Origin: Roseovarius gaetbuli
GTDB lineage: Bacteria > Pseudomonadota > Alphaproteobacteria > Rhodobacterales > Rhodobacteraceae
Assembly: GCF_900172365.1 (NCBI RefSeq)
Contig: NZ_FWFJ01000033.1
Coordinates: forward strand, 1 to 42,087
Reading direction: 5' to 3'
DNA: 42,087 nucleotides
In this document: positions 23,461 through 30,879 of the stretch, one piece after another
How positions within the stretch are numbered: the stretch's first letter is position 1
Layout: each line of letters opens with the position of its first letter
Program-made: the position numbers and the translations under genes
Notes under the pieces: generated by a model
The model's database searches: none
Seen by the model: only the letters and a program-made list of their open reading frames with translations
What the model was told of the DNA's origin: nothing

Positions 23461-24516
23461 TCAAATTCCCTTCATGTTGTCGTCAAACACCGCCTGCGCC
23501 CGCCCCCAGACACCGGCATCAAGCCGGTCCAGCGTCGCCAGCGAGGCCAAAAGCTGTCCGGCGTAATCCTGCGAGGCTTCGACCGGCAAAAGCGAGGGCA
23601 GGTTGTCGATTGCCATCACGTCAAGCGCCGGATCGCTCGCCACCCGCACCACCGGCTCTTGCCAGGTGGTGGCACGGTCATAGACCGGCACCGGGTTGTA
23701 ATCGCTATCAGGATCACAGGCCACATCGCCAATCACCGACAGGCGGCGCGGCGCCTCAAGCGCCGATTTCGGCACGAAGACCGGCGTTCCGGGGCGCGCA
23801 AAGATACAGTTCAGGAACAGGTCATGGTCAAGAATTTCCGGGAACGGCCCACCCGTGGCGGTCTCGGCCATGTCCCATTTGGTGGTGCTCACCTCAAGCG
23901 CCTCGCAGAGGTCGGCCGCGCCTGTGCCAACCCGGCCAAGCGCGCCGATCACGATGGCGCTTGGGCGTGGCTTCCCCGTGCCATCAAGCCGCGCGCGCAG
24001 GTCATCAAGCAAGGCGTCGCGCCCGCCAAAGGTCGCCACCGGCGCACAGGTCTTGCCCGCTTGGGCCGCGCCCCACGCCATTAGCGCCACTGCCGCCCCG
24101 GCATAGCCTGCCCAATACCCAAAGGCGGCAACGCGGCGGCCATCCTCGTCGACAAGGTATTCCAGATCATAGAGCGTGCCGCCCCCCGCCTTGAACCGCT
24201 CAAGCAAGCGACGGCCAGAATGCTGCCCCTTGAAGGCATGGCCAAACATGATGTGGCGATGTGGCAGGGGGGTGCCATCCTCGGGCAATTCCTTGAGGCC
24301 AAAGATGATTGCATCGGCGGGCGCATCGGGCCAGCTGTTCTCGGGCGCTATCGCACAGCCCGCCGCGCGATAGCCCTCAATCGGGATCGCGCGGACATGG
24401 CTTTGCTCGACCGTGACCTTGATGCCCTTGGCAATCAGCGCCACCGCCCCTTCGGGCGTCAGGCCGACGCGTTCTTCATTTGGGCGCTGCTCGGCCCTGA
24501 CCCAGAGATGTGTCAT
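23461..24516 (-). CDS. saccharopine dehydrogenase (NAD+, L-lysine-forming), lysine-ketoglutarate reductase type
   Basis: The 351-residue enzyme is LYS1-like, resembling alanine dehydrogenase in fold: WVRAEQRPNEERVGLTPEGA opens the domain with the family's Arg and Glu residues, FGLKELP and HIMFGHAFKGQ contain the substrate-side Lys and His, and VIGALGRVGTGAADL is the NAD-binding loop. KWDMAETATGGPFPEI and YNPVPVYDRATTW close the active site. In bacteria with the linked LYS9-like gene the pair degrades lysine, the lysine-forming reaction running in reverse. Both genes share a transcript. A catabolic role is inferred from the lack of other alpha-aminoadipate synthesis genes nearby. Confidence 0.9.
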   Translation of the reverse strand: MTHLWVRAEQRPNEERVGLTPEGAVALIAKGIKVTVEQSHVRAIPIEGYRAAGCAIAPENSWPDAPADAIIFGLKELPEDGTPLPHRHIMFGHAFKGQHSGRRLLERFKAGGGTLYDLEYLVDEDGRRVAAFGYWAGYAGAAVALMAWGAAQAGKTCAPVATFGGRDALLDDLRARLDGTGKPRPSAIVIGALGRVGTGAADLCEALEVSTTKWDMAETATGGPFPEILDHDLFLNCIFARPGTPVFVPKSALEAPRRLSVIGDVACDPDSDYNPVPVYDRATTWQEPVVRVASDPALDVMAIDNLPSLLPVEASQDYAGQLLASLATLDRLDAGVWGRAQAVFDDNMKGI

Positions 24517-24525
24517 GTGACCCCC

Positions 24526-25140
24526 TTAGAGCATGCCAAGACTGACGGCGCGTTCGACCGAGGGACGCGCGCGCATCGCCGCCATGAAGGCCTGAATTTT
24601 CGGGAAATCGGCGACATTGACGCCATCCCCCTCAAGCCAGTTGCAGGCGATGAAAAGGTAAGGATCGGCCATGCAGATCTTGTCACCCAAGATATAGGGC
24701 CCGGTCAGCACGTTGTTTTCGATGAAAGTGGCGCTGTCGGTCATGGTCTGCACCATCTTGGCCTTCATATCCTCGATCGAGCTTTGCTGATCCGCCCAAC
24801 GGGTGCCGCGCGCACCATGCGCGTGGTTCACATGCATGGTCGAGGCAATGTAATACATCACCGCACGCACCTGCGCGACCTCGTAGGGATCGGCGGGGCG
24901 CAGCTTCGCCTCGGGCGCAAGATCGGCGATGTAATCAAGCAAAGCGCCGGTTTCCGTCAGAATGCCCCGGTCGGTCACAAGCGCGGGCACGCGGCCCTTG
25001 GGGTTGACCTTGTGATACTCGGCCTTGGTCTGTTCCGCGTTGCGGAAATCAAGCCGGATCGGATCATACTCGATCCCCGCCTCGTGAAGGGTGATCGCCA
25101 CGGCAATCGCGATGGTCTTCGGCGCATAGTAAAGTTTCAT
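24526..25140 (-). CDS. glutathione S-transferase family protein
   Basis: The 204-residue protein has the GST layout: MKLYYAPKTIAIAVAI, YHKVNPKGRVPALV (cis-Pro), and LTETGALLDYIADLAP with the Glu-Thr/Ser pair that grips glutathione. The C-terminal helices include YILGDKICMADPYLFIACNWL. In E. coli GstA-like enzymes Cys or Ser stands in the first loop (PGACSLA); here that stretch is PKTIAIA, so the usual nucleophile-activating residue is absent. ATG 25140 is the family start. It is nine bases upstream of the lysine genes on the same strand and may be in their transcript. Substrate unknown. Confidence 0.87.
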   Translation of the reverse strand: MKLYYAPKTIAIAVAITLHEAGIEYDPIRLDFRNAEQTKAEYHKVNPKGRVPALVTDRGILTETGALLDYIADLAPEAKLRPADPYEVAQVRAVMYYIASTMHVNHAHGARGTRWADQQSSIEDMKAKMVQTMTDSATFIENNVLTGPYILGDKICMADPYLFIACNWLEGDGVNVADFPKIQAFMAAMRARPSVERAVSLGML

Positions 25141-25168
25141 CCTGCGTCCTTTCAGGCTCAGACAAGGG

Positions 25169-25819
25169 TCAGATAAAGGTGCGGGCATGGGCCCGGTCCG
25201 GCGTATCAAGATGCGGCGTGGCGTTGAACGCCCCCAGCATGAGCATATCGTGAACATGCTCCAAACGGTGCATCGAGCTGTTCATGATCTGAAGCATGAC
25301 CTTGGCCATGCCCGGCGTTTCAAGCCCAAGCGCGTGGCGCATCACCATCCCGATCACCCCGCCCGAGGTCACCACAAGGATACGCCCATGGCCGTCGCAA
25401 AGCTCGTCGATCACCGCGGTGATCCGGCCCGCGAACTCTTCAAAGGTTTCGGGCACATCGCTTAGCGCGCCGCGCGCCCAATGGTCGATCACCTGCGGCA
25501 GGTAGCGGGCAAATTCGACCGCCTCTCGCGGGGCCGGAATGCCATGCTCGGCCTCAAGCGCATGGGCAAGCGCGAAATAGCTAAGCTCGTTCAGGCGCGG
25601 GTCATGCGTGGTGATGCCATAGCCCATCCCGATCGCCGTCTCGACCTGCCGGTTGAGCGTGCCGGTCAGAACCTGATCAAAATGCGGGTTGGTGGTGGCG
25701 AGATGCTCGCCAAGCCATTTTGCCTGACGTTGCCCAAGGGCGGACAGCTGATCATAGCTGGCCTCGCTGGTGGCGTGGCTATTGGCCTGCCCGTGCCGCA
25801 CCAAAATCAACTCTGCCAA
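25169..25819 (-). CDS. histidine phosphatase family protein with substituted second His
   Basis: The 216-residue protein begins AELILVRHGQAN, the RHG motif of histidine phosphatases, with the phospho-accepting His intact, and continues LSALGQRQAKWLGEHL, VLTGTLNRQVETA and the acidic region NELSYF. The second catalytic His, normally in a VSHGG block, is replaced: the sequence reads VVTSGGVIGMVM. That makes phosphatase activity doubtful, although such a group of proteins is widespread in relatives. The TTG at 25819 with GGAAGGA upstream gives the proper N-terminus; a GTG at 25843 is the other option. Neighbours suggest no pathway. Confidence 0.83.
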   Translation of the reverse strand: MAELILVRHGQANSHATSEASYDQLSALGQRQAKWLGEHLATTNPHFDQVLTGTLNRQVETAIGMGYGITTHDPRLNELSYFALAHALEAEHGIPAPREAVEFARYLPQVIDHWARGALSDVPETFEEFAGRITAVIDELCDGHGRILVVTSGGVIGMVMRHALGLETPGMAKVMLQIMNSSMHRLEHVHDMLMLGAFNATPHLDTPDRAHARTFI

Positions 25820-25902
25820 GGTTCGCGTCCTTCCCTGCCCCACTTTCGCGCGACGTTAGCGCCGGGAACGCCGGGGTTAAAGGTGCGCGGTGAAATATTT
25901 GC

Positions 25903-25924
25903 AGGCGCGGCCAAGCGCGCGCCT
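25903..25924 (-). terminator. weak hairpin at the end of the YdhR-like gene
   Basis: Seven-base arms AGGCGCG and CGCGCCT with an eight-base loop reach into the stop codon region of the YdhR-like gene. No T tract follows, but the next bases are AT-rich on the minus strand. Confidence 0.3.
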
Positions 25925-26267
25925 AGCCCTCGTCGCCCCAGGGGGCAGGCACGGCCGATCCGTTGACCCGCACCTCGCCGATCTCGTTGTCAAGCACGAC
26001 AGGACTGTCAAACAAAGTCAGCGTGGGGCGAACGCCAAAGCGGCCCTCCATCCAGTCGGCCCAGCCCGCGTTGAACCAGGCCTCGGCCTCTGCGCGCGTG
26101 GCGAATTCATAAACGCCTCCGCCGCCCGCCTCGCTGTTGAGATAATATTTCCGACGCAGGCCTTTGACCTTGTGAAAGATCTTCGTCGACTCAAGCGATT
26201 GGGCGATCACATCAGACTCGGGCCGTTTGGGCCCCTCCATCGGGATTTGCACAAGGGCGATGATCAT
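25923..26267 (-). CDS. YdhR-like ferredoxin-fold (putative monooxygenase) protein
   Basis: The 114-residue protein is a small alpha+beta barrel: MIIALVQIPMEGPKRPE, FHKVKGLRRKYYLNSE, GGGGVYEFATRAEAEAWFNAGWADWMEGRFGVRPTLTLFDSPVVLDNEIGEV in segments. The GGxYxFxxxxxAxxW order is that of the YdhR family of putative monooxygenases. Function is unknown and YdhR itself has no proven activity. ATG 26267 is the family start, with a purine-rich GGAG upstream; a longer frame to 26546 would overlap the promoter region of the divergent formate dehydrogenase gene. It is divergent from that gene across 244 bases. Confidence 0.72.
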   Translation of the reverse strand: MIIALVQIPMEGPKRPESDVIAQSLESTKIFHKVKGLRRKYYLNSEAGGGGVYEFATRAEAEAWFNAGWADWMEGRFGVRPTLTLFDSPVVLDNEIGEVRVNGSAVPAPWGDEG

Positions 26268-26511
26268 GATTCTCTGGCTCCAACTAAAGGACACATGGCG
26301 TTTGCACGCGCTCAGGTGCACGATAGCCGAGGCGCGCCACCCTGAAAATGCCCCTGAAACGCCCGTCCCCACAATGATCATCCGGCGCGCCGTGTTGCGG
26401 ATACGAAACTTCTGCTCATCCAGTGGCGTAAAAATGCGGTGAGGTGTCGGGATTAGCGGACTCACTTTTCGCATCGCATGCTCTAACATCGCCAACAAAG
26501 GAGACACGCGC

Positions 26512-29292
26512 ATGTCTGACAGGATCACATTCACCCTTGATGGCAATCAAGTCGAGGCCGAGGCCGGTCTGACCATCTGGGAAGTTGCCAATGGCCGAGG
26601 TCTGGTCATTCCGCACCTCTGCCACAAGCCCGCCCCCGGCTATCGCCCGGATGGCAACTGTCGGGCCTGCATGGTCGAAGTCGAAGGTGAGCGCACGCTT
26701 GTCGCGTCCTGCATCCGCGAAGCCCGCGACGGCATGGTCGTCACCACCAATTCCGCGCGCGCCGAAAACGCCCGCAAGATGGTCATCGAAATGCTCGTCG
26801 CCGATCAGCCCGAGCGCGCCGAGGCCCGCGATAAATCAAGCCACCTCTGGGACATGGCCGATGCAAACGGCGTCAGCCAGAGCCGCTTTCCCAAGCTTGA
26901 AGAGGGCCGCATTCCGCTTCTCGACGACAGCCATGTAGCGATGCGCGTCAACCTTGACGCCTGCATTTCCTGCGGTCTTTGCGTGCGCGCCTGCCGCGAG
27001 GTTCAGGTCAACGACGTGATCGGTATGTCCGGGCGGGGCCATGATGCCTATCCGACCTTCGACATGGCCGACCCGATGGGCGCCTCGACCTGCGTCGCCT
27101 GTGGTGAATGCGTTCAGGCCTGCCCGACCGGCGCGCTTATGCCCGCCACGGTTCTGGACGATGCGCAACAGGGCGATAGCGCCGATTTCGACAGCGAAAC
27201 CAAGAGCATCTGCCCGTTCTGCGGTGTCGGTTGCCAGATCAGCCTCAAGGTCAAGGACGGCCGCGTCAAATATGTCGAGGGCCTCAATGGTCCGGCCAAC
27301 GAAGGCCGCCTTTGCGTCAAGGGCCGCTTCGGCTTTGACTACATCCACCACGCACATCGCCTGACCAAGCCGCTGATCCGCCGCGAGGATGCGCCCGCCA
27401 AGGGGCTCAACGTCGATCCCTCGAACTGGCAGGAATATTTCCGCGAGGCCGAGTGGGACGAGGCGCTTGACCTGACCGCTGGCAAGCTCAAGGGACTCAA
27501 GGACGATCATGGCGGCAAGTCGGTTGCGGGCTTCGGCTCGGCCAAATGCACCAACGAAGAGGCCTATCTTTTCCAGAAGTTCATCCGTCAGGGCTTTGGC
27601 CACAACAACGTCGACCACTGCACGCGGCTGTGCCATGCCTCCTCGGTCGCGGCGCTGATCGAAAACGTCGGCTCGGGCGCGGTGACCGCCACCTTCAACG
27701 AGATCGAAAACGCCGATGTGGCGATCGCCATCGGCTGTAACCCGATTGAAAACCATCCCGTCGCGGCCACCTATTTCAAACAGTTCACCAAGCGCGGCGG
27801 CAAGTTGATCGTGATGGACCCGCGCGGCGTTGGCCTGCGCCGGTTCGCCACCCACATGCTGCAATTCCGCCCCGGCGCGGATGTGTCGATGCTCAACGCG
27901 ATCATGCATACGATCGTCGAAGAGGGTCTCTATGACCAGCAATACATCGACGCCTACACCGAGAACTGGGAGGCCGAAAAGGCCCACCTCGCCGATTTCT
28001 CGCCCGAAGCGATGCAAGGCATCTGTGGTATCCCGGCCGAAACCCTGCGCGAGGTCGCCCGCACCTTTGCCGGCGCCAAATCGGCAATGATCTTCTGGGG
28101 CATGGGGATTTCCCAGCATATCCACGGCACCGACAATTCCCGCTGCCTGATCAGCCTCGCCTTGATGACCGGTCAGGTCGGGCGCCCCGGCACCGGGCTG
28201 CACCCGCTGCGCGGTCAGAACAACGTTCAGGGCGCGTCGGACGCCGGCCTCGTGCCGATGTTCCTGCCAGATTATCAGACCGTCACCGACGACGGCGTGC
28301 GCCGCGCCTTTACCGAGGTTTGGAAATCAGAGGACTTCAGCGCCGAAAAGGGCCTGACCGTCACCGAGATCATGGATGACGTGCATGCGGGCAACACCCG
28401 CGGCATGTATATCCTTGGCGAAAACCCGGCCATGTCCGATCCGGATGTCGAACACGCCCGCGATGCTCTGGCCAAGCTCGAACATCTGGTGGTGCAGGAT
28501 ATCTTCCTCACCGAAACGGCGAACTATGCCGATGTGATCCTGCCCGCCTCGGCCTTTGCCGAGAAATCCGGCACCGTGACCAACACCAATCGTCAGGTGC
28601 AAATGGGCCGCCCGGCCCTGCCGCCCCCCGGCGATGCACGCGAGGATTGGGCGATCACCACCGCGCTCGCCAAACGGATCGGCCTCAACTGGGATTACGC
28701 ATCCCCCGCCGATGTCTTTGCCGAGATGAAGCAGAACATGCGCTCGCTTAACAACATCACCTGGGAGCGGCTTGAGCGTGAAAACGCCGTGACCTACCCC
28801 TGCCATGGCCCCGATGAGCCGGGCAAGGCGGTGGTGTTCGGCGACGGCTTCCCGCGCCCCGAGGGTCGCGCGCGCTTCACCCCCGCCAGCGTGATTGCGC
28901 CCGACGATGTGCCCGATGAGGATTACCCGATGATCCTCACCACCGGGCGCCAGCTTGAGCATTGGCACACCGGCTCGATGACCCGCCGCTCTGCGGTCCT
29001 TGACGCGGTCGAGCCTGAGGCGAACTGCTCAATGCACCCCGCCACCCTGCGCAAGCTCGGCGTCGAACCGGGTGGCATGGTGCAGCTGAGCACCAAGCGC
29101 GGCACCATTCAGATCATGGCCCGCGCCGATCGCGCGGTCTCGCCGGACATGGTGTTCCTCCCCTTCGCCTATGTCGAGGCAGCGGCGAATATCCTGACTA
29201 ACTCGGCGGTCGATCCCTATGGCAAGATCCCCGAGTTCAAGTTCTCCGCCGTCAAGGTCGAAGCCGCCCCGGCACAGGTCGCCGCAGAATAA
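26512..29292 (+). CDS. stand-alone molybdenum formate dehydrogenase, alpha-subunit type
   Basis: The 926-residue protein is a cytoplasmic Mo/W-bis-MGD enzyme. Residues about 1-75 are a plant-type [2Fe-2S] domain (HLCHKPAPG, GNCRACMVEV, VASC). Residues about 140-220 carry two [4Fe-4S] clusters (CISCGLCVRACREV, CVACGECVQACPTG). SICPFCGVGCQ at about 235 holds another cluster. The catalytic part has DHCTRLCHAS, where Cys is the metal ligand and the next residue is His, as in formate dehydrogenases. The His-Cys3 cluster site of NAD-linked FdsA proteins is not visible; its place is taken by SSHLWDMADANG. No beta, gamma, FdsC or FdsD genes are adjacent. ATG 26512 follows AAAGGAGACAC. MoaD/MoaE at 15 kb help make its cofactor. 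Confidence 0.88.
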   Translation: MSDRITFTLDGNQVEAEAGLTIWEVANGRGLVIPHLCHKPAPGYRPDGNCRACMVEVEGERTLVASCIREARDGMVVTTNSARAENARKMVIEMLVADQPERAEARDKSSHLWDMADANGVSQSRFPKLEEGRIPLLDDSHVAMRVNLDACISCGLCVRACREVQVNDVIGMSGRGHDAYPTFDMADPMGASTCVACGECVQACPTGALMPATVLDDAQQGDSADFDSETKSICPFCGVGCQISLKVKDGRVKYVEGLNGPANEGRLCVKGRFGFDYIHHAHRLTKPLIRREDAPAKGLNVDPSNWQEYFREAEWDEALDLTAGKLKGLKDDHGGKSVAGFGSAKCTNEEAYLFQKFIRQGFGHNNVDHCTRLCHASSVAALIENVGSGAVTATFNEIENADVAIAIGCNPIENHPVAATYFKQFTKRGGKLIVMDPRGVGLRRFATHMLQFRPGADVSMLNAIMHTIVEEGLYDQQYIDAYTENWEAEKAHLADFSPEAMQGICGIPAETLREVARTFAGAKSAMIFWGMGISQHIHGTDNSRCLISLALMTGQVGRPGTGLHPLRGQNNVQGASDAGLVPMFLPDYQTVTDDGVRRAFTEVWKSEDFSAEKGLTVTEIMDDVHAGNTRGMYILGENPAMSDPDVEHARDALAKLEHLVVQDIFLTETANYADVILPASAFAEKSGTVTNTNRQVQMGRPALPPPGDAREDWAITTALAKRIGLNWDYASPADVFAEMKQNMRSLNNITWERLERENAVTYPCHGPDEPGKAVVFGDGFPRPEGRARFTPASVIAPDDVPDEDYPMILTTGRQLEHWHTGSMTRRSAVLDAVEPEANCSMHPATLRKLGVEPGGMVQLSTKRGTIQIMARADRAVSPDMVFLPFAYVEAAANILTNSAVDPYGKIPEFKFSAVKVEAAPAQVAAE

Positions 29293-29298
29293 AACAAC

Positions 29299-29322
29299 GG
29301 GGGCGGATCATACTCCGCCCCC
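29299..29322 (+). terminator. terminator of the formate dehydrogenase gene
   Basis: Nine-base arms GGGGGCGGA / TCCGCCCCC flank a six-base loop, six bases after the stop. A T/C-rich tail (TGCTTCTTCTT) follows, as in factor-independent terminators. Confidence 0.8.
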
Positions 29323-29351
29323 TGCTTCTTCTTGGCATAAATACTGAACCA

Positions 29352-29768
29352 CTACCGGCTGGCGCCGGTAGGATCAGCGATGTGCTGTTCCAGGTACTGA
29401 AGTACGATGTCTTCCGTAATGGCACCGTTGGTGGTTGAAAAGTATCCTCGGCCCCAAAATCGGCAGCCCCAGTAGCGCTTTCGGATGGCTGGAAACTCCC
29501 GTTGCACCTTGTGGGACGAACGGCCCTTCATCTTGCGCACCAGATCCGAGATGGCGAGCTTCGGCGGCACCGAGACGAACATGTGGACGTGATCGCTCGA
29601 CAGCACCCCGCGCAAGATGTCGACCTCGTTCTCGCGGCAGACCTGCCGACAGATGTCGCGCACCCGCAGTCGCAGTGCCCCCGTCAGCACCTTATAACGG
29701 TACTTGGTCGACCAGACGATGTGGTAGCGGTGATAGAAAACGCAGTGTTTGCCGGTGTCATATTGCAT
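29352..29768 (-). CDS. tnpA: IS200/IS605 family Y1 transposase TnpA
   Basis: The 138-residue HUH transposase cuts and joins single-stranded DNA. HVYxHxVWSTKYR-like start FYHRYHIVWSTKYRY, the metal-binding His-Val-His at residues 60-62 (SSDHVHMFV) and the catalytic Tyr125 in IVLQYLEQH are present, with GRGYFSTTNG before it. Length is normal and no frameshift is seen, so it looks intact. Its start codon and ribosome site (GAGGG) lie within a 26-bp-arm hairpin that should suppress translation of read-through transcripts. The end of the gene overlaps the right-end hairpin. Confidence 0.93.
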   Translation of the reverse strand: MQYDTGKHCVFYHRYHIVWSTKYRYKVLTGALRLRVRDICRQVCRENEVDILRGVLSSDHVHMFVSVPPKLAISDLVRKMKGRSSHKVQREFPAIRKRYWGCRFWGRGYFSTTNGAITEDIVLQYLEQHIADPTGASR

Positions 29769-29833
29769 GATCGTACCCTCAGAAAAATGAGCCTCCGACC
29801 CGGCTGCGGCTCATTTTTCTGAGGGTACGATCA
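29768..29833. repeat. 26-bp perfect inverted repeat over the tnpA start
   Basis: Arms at 29768-29793 and 29808-29833 are perfect complements around a 14-base loop. The repeat contains the tnpA ribosome site and ends at its start codon. In IS200 elements such structures act as terminators against outside transcription and sequester the ribosome site. Confidence 0.85.
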
Positions 29834-29914
29834 TAAAGCGATTCTTTCACGCTGAAGCGGGTCCGACTGGAAGTCGGAGGGTTTGCTCCACGGCGTGGAT
29901 ACTAAAATTCCGCC

Positions 29915-30655
29915 CTATCCCCCATAGCGCCTGACGAAGTTGCGCAAGATCCGCTCGGGGGCATGCACATCCGCCGCCCGGCACATTGCGATAAGATCCT
30001 GCGCGGCCTCGGGCGGGAAATAGCCCTTGTGGCGATAGATGTTGATCCGGGTCTCAAAACCCGCGCCATCGGCCTCGGGGTGAAACTGCGTGGCATAGAC
30101 ATGCTCGCCGAACCGGATCATCTGATAGGGACAACTCGGGGAACTGATCAAGTGCACACACCCCGGCGGCAGCTCCTGCAACGCTTCCTTGTGGCCGACG
30201 AAAGCCTGAAACGCGGGCGGAAGCCCAGCCAGAAGCGGATCATCACGCCCCGCCTCGGTCAGAGCACAATCGGCGGTGCCGACCGGCTCGCCATATGCCG
30301 CCTTGCTGACATCACCCTTTAGATGCTTGCCCAGAATGCCAATGCCATAGCAACAGCCAAGATAGGGAAAATTCTCTGCAGTGATCTGTGGCATAAGCGA
30401 CATCACCTGCGCCTCGATCCTTGCTTCGACCGGGGGTTTATCCCCGGGCGCATCGCTGACACAGCCCGGACCGCCGCCCACGATCACCCCGGCATACTCG
30501 GCAAGACAGAGATCGGGCGGCAGCACCTCTTGATCAAGGCGAATGCGGTGCGCGCGCTCCGCCGCTAGCCCGCCTTTGCGCAGGATCGCGGCAAACTCGT
30601 CATCGGCGGCCTCGGTTTCGGGGCGCAGTTGCAGGATCAGGAAAGGTTTGGTCAT
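29915..30655 (-). CDS. class I glutamine amidotransferase (GuaA-type domain, stand-alone)
   Basis: The 246-residue protein is a free-standing GATase1 domain. VIVGGGPGCVSD is the oxyanion strand, PYLGCCYGIGIL holds the nucleophile Cys102 (G-x-C-x-G), and YATQFHPEADG supplies the catalytic His and Glu. Such proteins hydrolyse glutamine and pass ammonia to a partner, or act as gamma-glutamyl hydrolases. It lacks the GMP-synthetase ATP domain, and no synthetase partner lies beside it. ATG 30655 is the family start; the open frame to 30817 runs across the intergenic gap. The IS200 element lies just downstream of its stop. Confidence 0.85.
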   Translation of the reverse strand: MTKPFLILQLRPETEAADDEFAAILRKGGLAAERAHRIRLDQEVLPPDLCLAEYAGVIVGGGPGCVSDAPGDKPPVEARIEAQVMSLMPQITAENFPYLGCCYGIGILGKHLKGDVSKAAYGEPVGTADCALTEAGRDDPLLAGLPPAFQAFVGHKEALQELPPGCVHLISSPSCPYQMIRFGEHVYATQFHPEADGAGFETRINIYRHKGYFPPEAAQDLIAMCRAADVHAPERILRNFVRRYGG

Positions 30656-30807
30656 GGGCACGGCCTTTGCAGGGATGCCTCTGTGCTTGCCCTGCGTCCG
30701 CCGTCGCGTCAACCCGGCAACCTGCACCGTGACAGGCGTGCCATCGCTTGACCCTGCGGCGCAATAGAATACCCTGCGCGCATCCGCAGCCTTTCCAAGG
30801 AATACCC

Positions 30808-30873
30808 ATGACCCCACGCCTGCACCTGGTTCTTGGCGGCAAATCGACCGCGCCAGCCGAACGGTTGGGGTGA
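30808..30873 (+). pseudogene. 21-codon remnant resembling the start of a DUF4170 gene
   Basis: MTPRLHLVLGG followed by ten further codons and TGA, seven bases before the Kdo-transferase-like gene. The first eleven residues resemble the beginning of DUF4170 proteins (about 75 residues), which in relatives stand just upstream of waaA. Here the rest is missing, so this appears to be a gene reduced by deletion. The resemblance is from memory and short. Confidence 0.4.
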
Positions 30874-30879
30874 TCGGAC

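Larger units (their letters stand above)
29343..29900 (-). mobile_element. IS200-type insertion sequence (IS200/IS605 family, tnpA only)
   Basis: A short element with a single transposase gene and subterminal hairpins rather than terminal inverted repeats. The right end carries CTACCGGC-TGGC-GCCGGTAG (29352-29371). The left end carries small hairpins at 29862-29878 (TCCGACT arms) and 29887-29899 (TCCACG arms). The right boundary near 29343 is supported by a second copy at 41819, where sequence identity starts at ACTGAACC. The left boundary is only approximate. It landed between fdh and the amidotransferase without breaking either. No tnpB is present. Confidence 0.8.

Noticed and set aside
26836..28203. 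455-codon minus-strand frame inside the formate dehydrogenase gene
   Set aside because: It lies wholly within a gene with complete cluster and molybdenum motifs and shows no domain of its own.
29343..29900. A TnpB or omega-RNA guide system linked to the IS200-type element
   Set aside because: Only a tnpA gene fits between the ends; no tnpB reading frame or fragment was found in the window.
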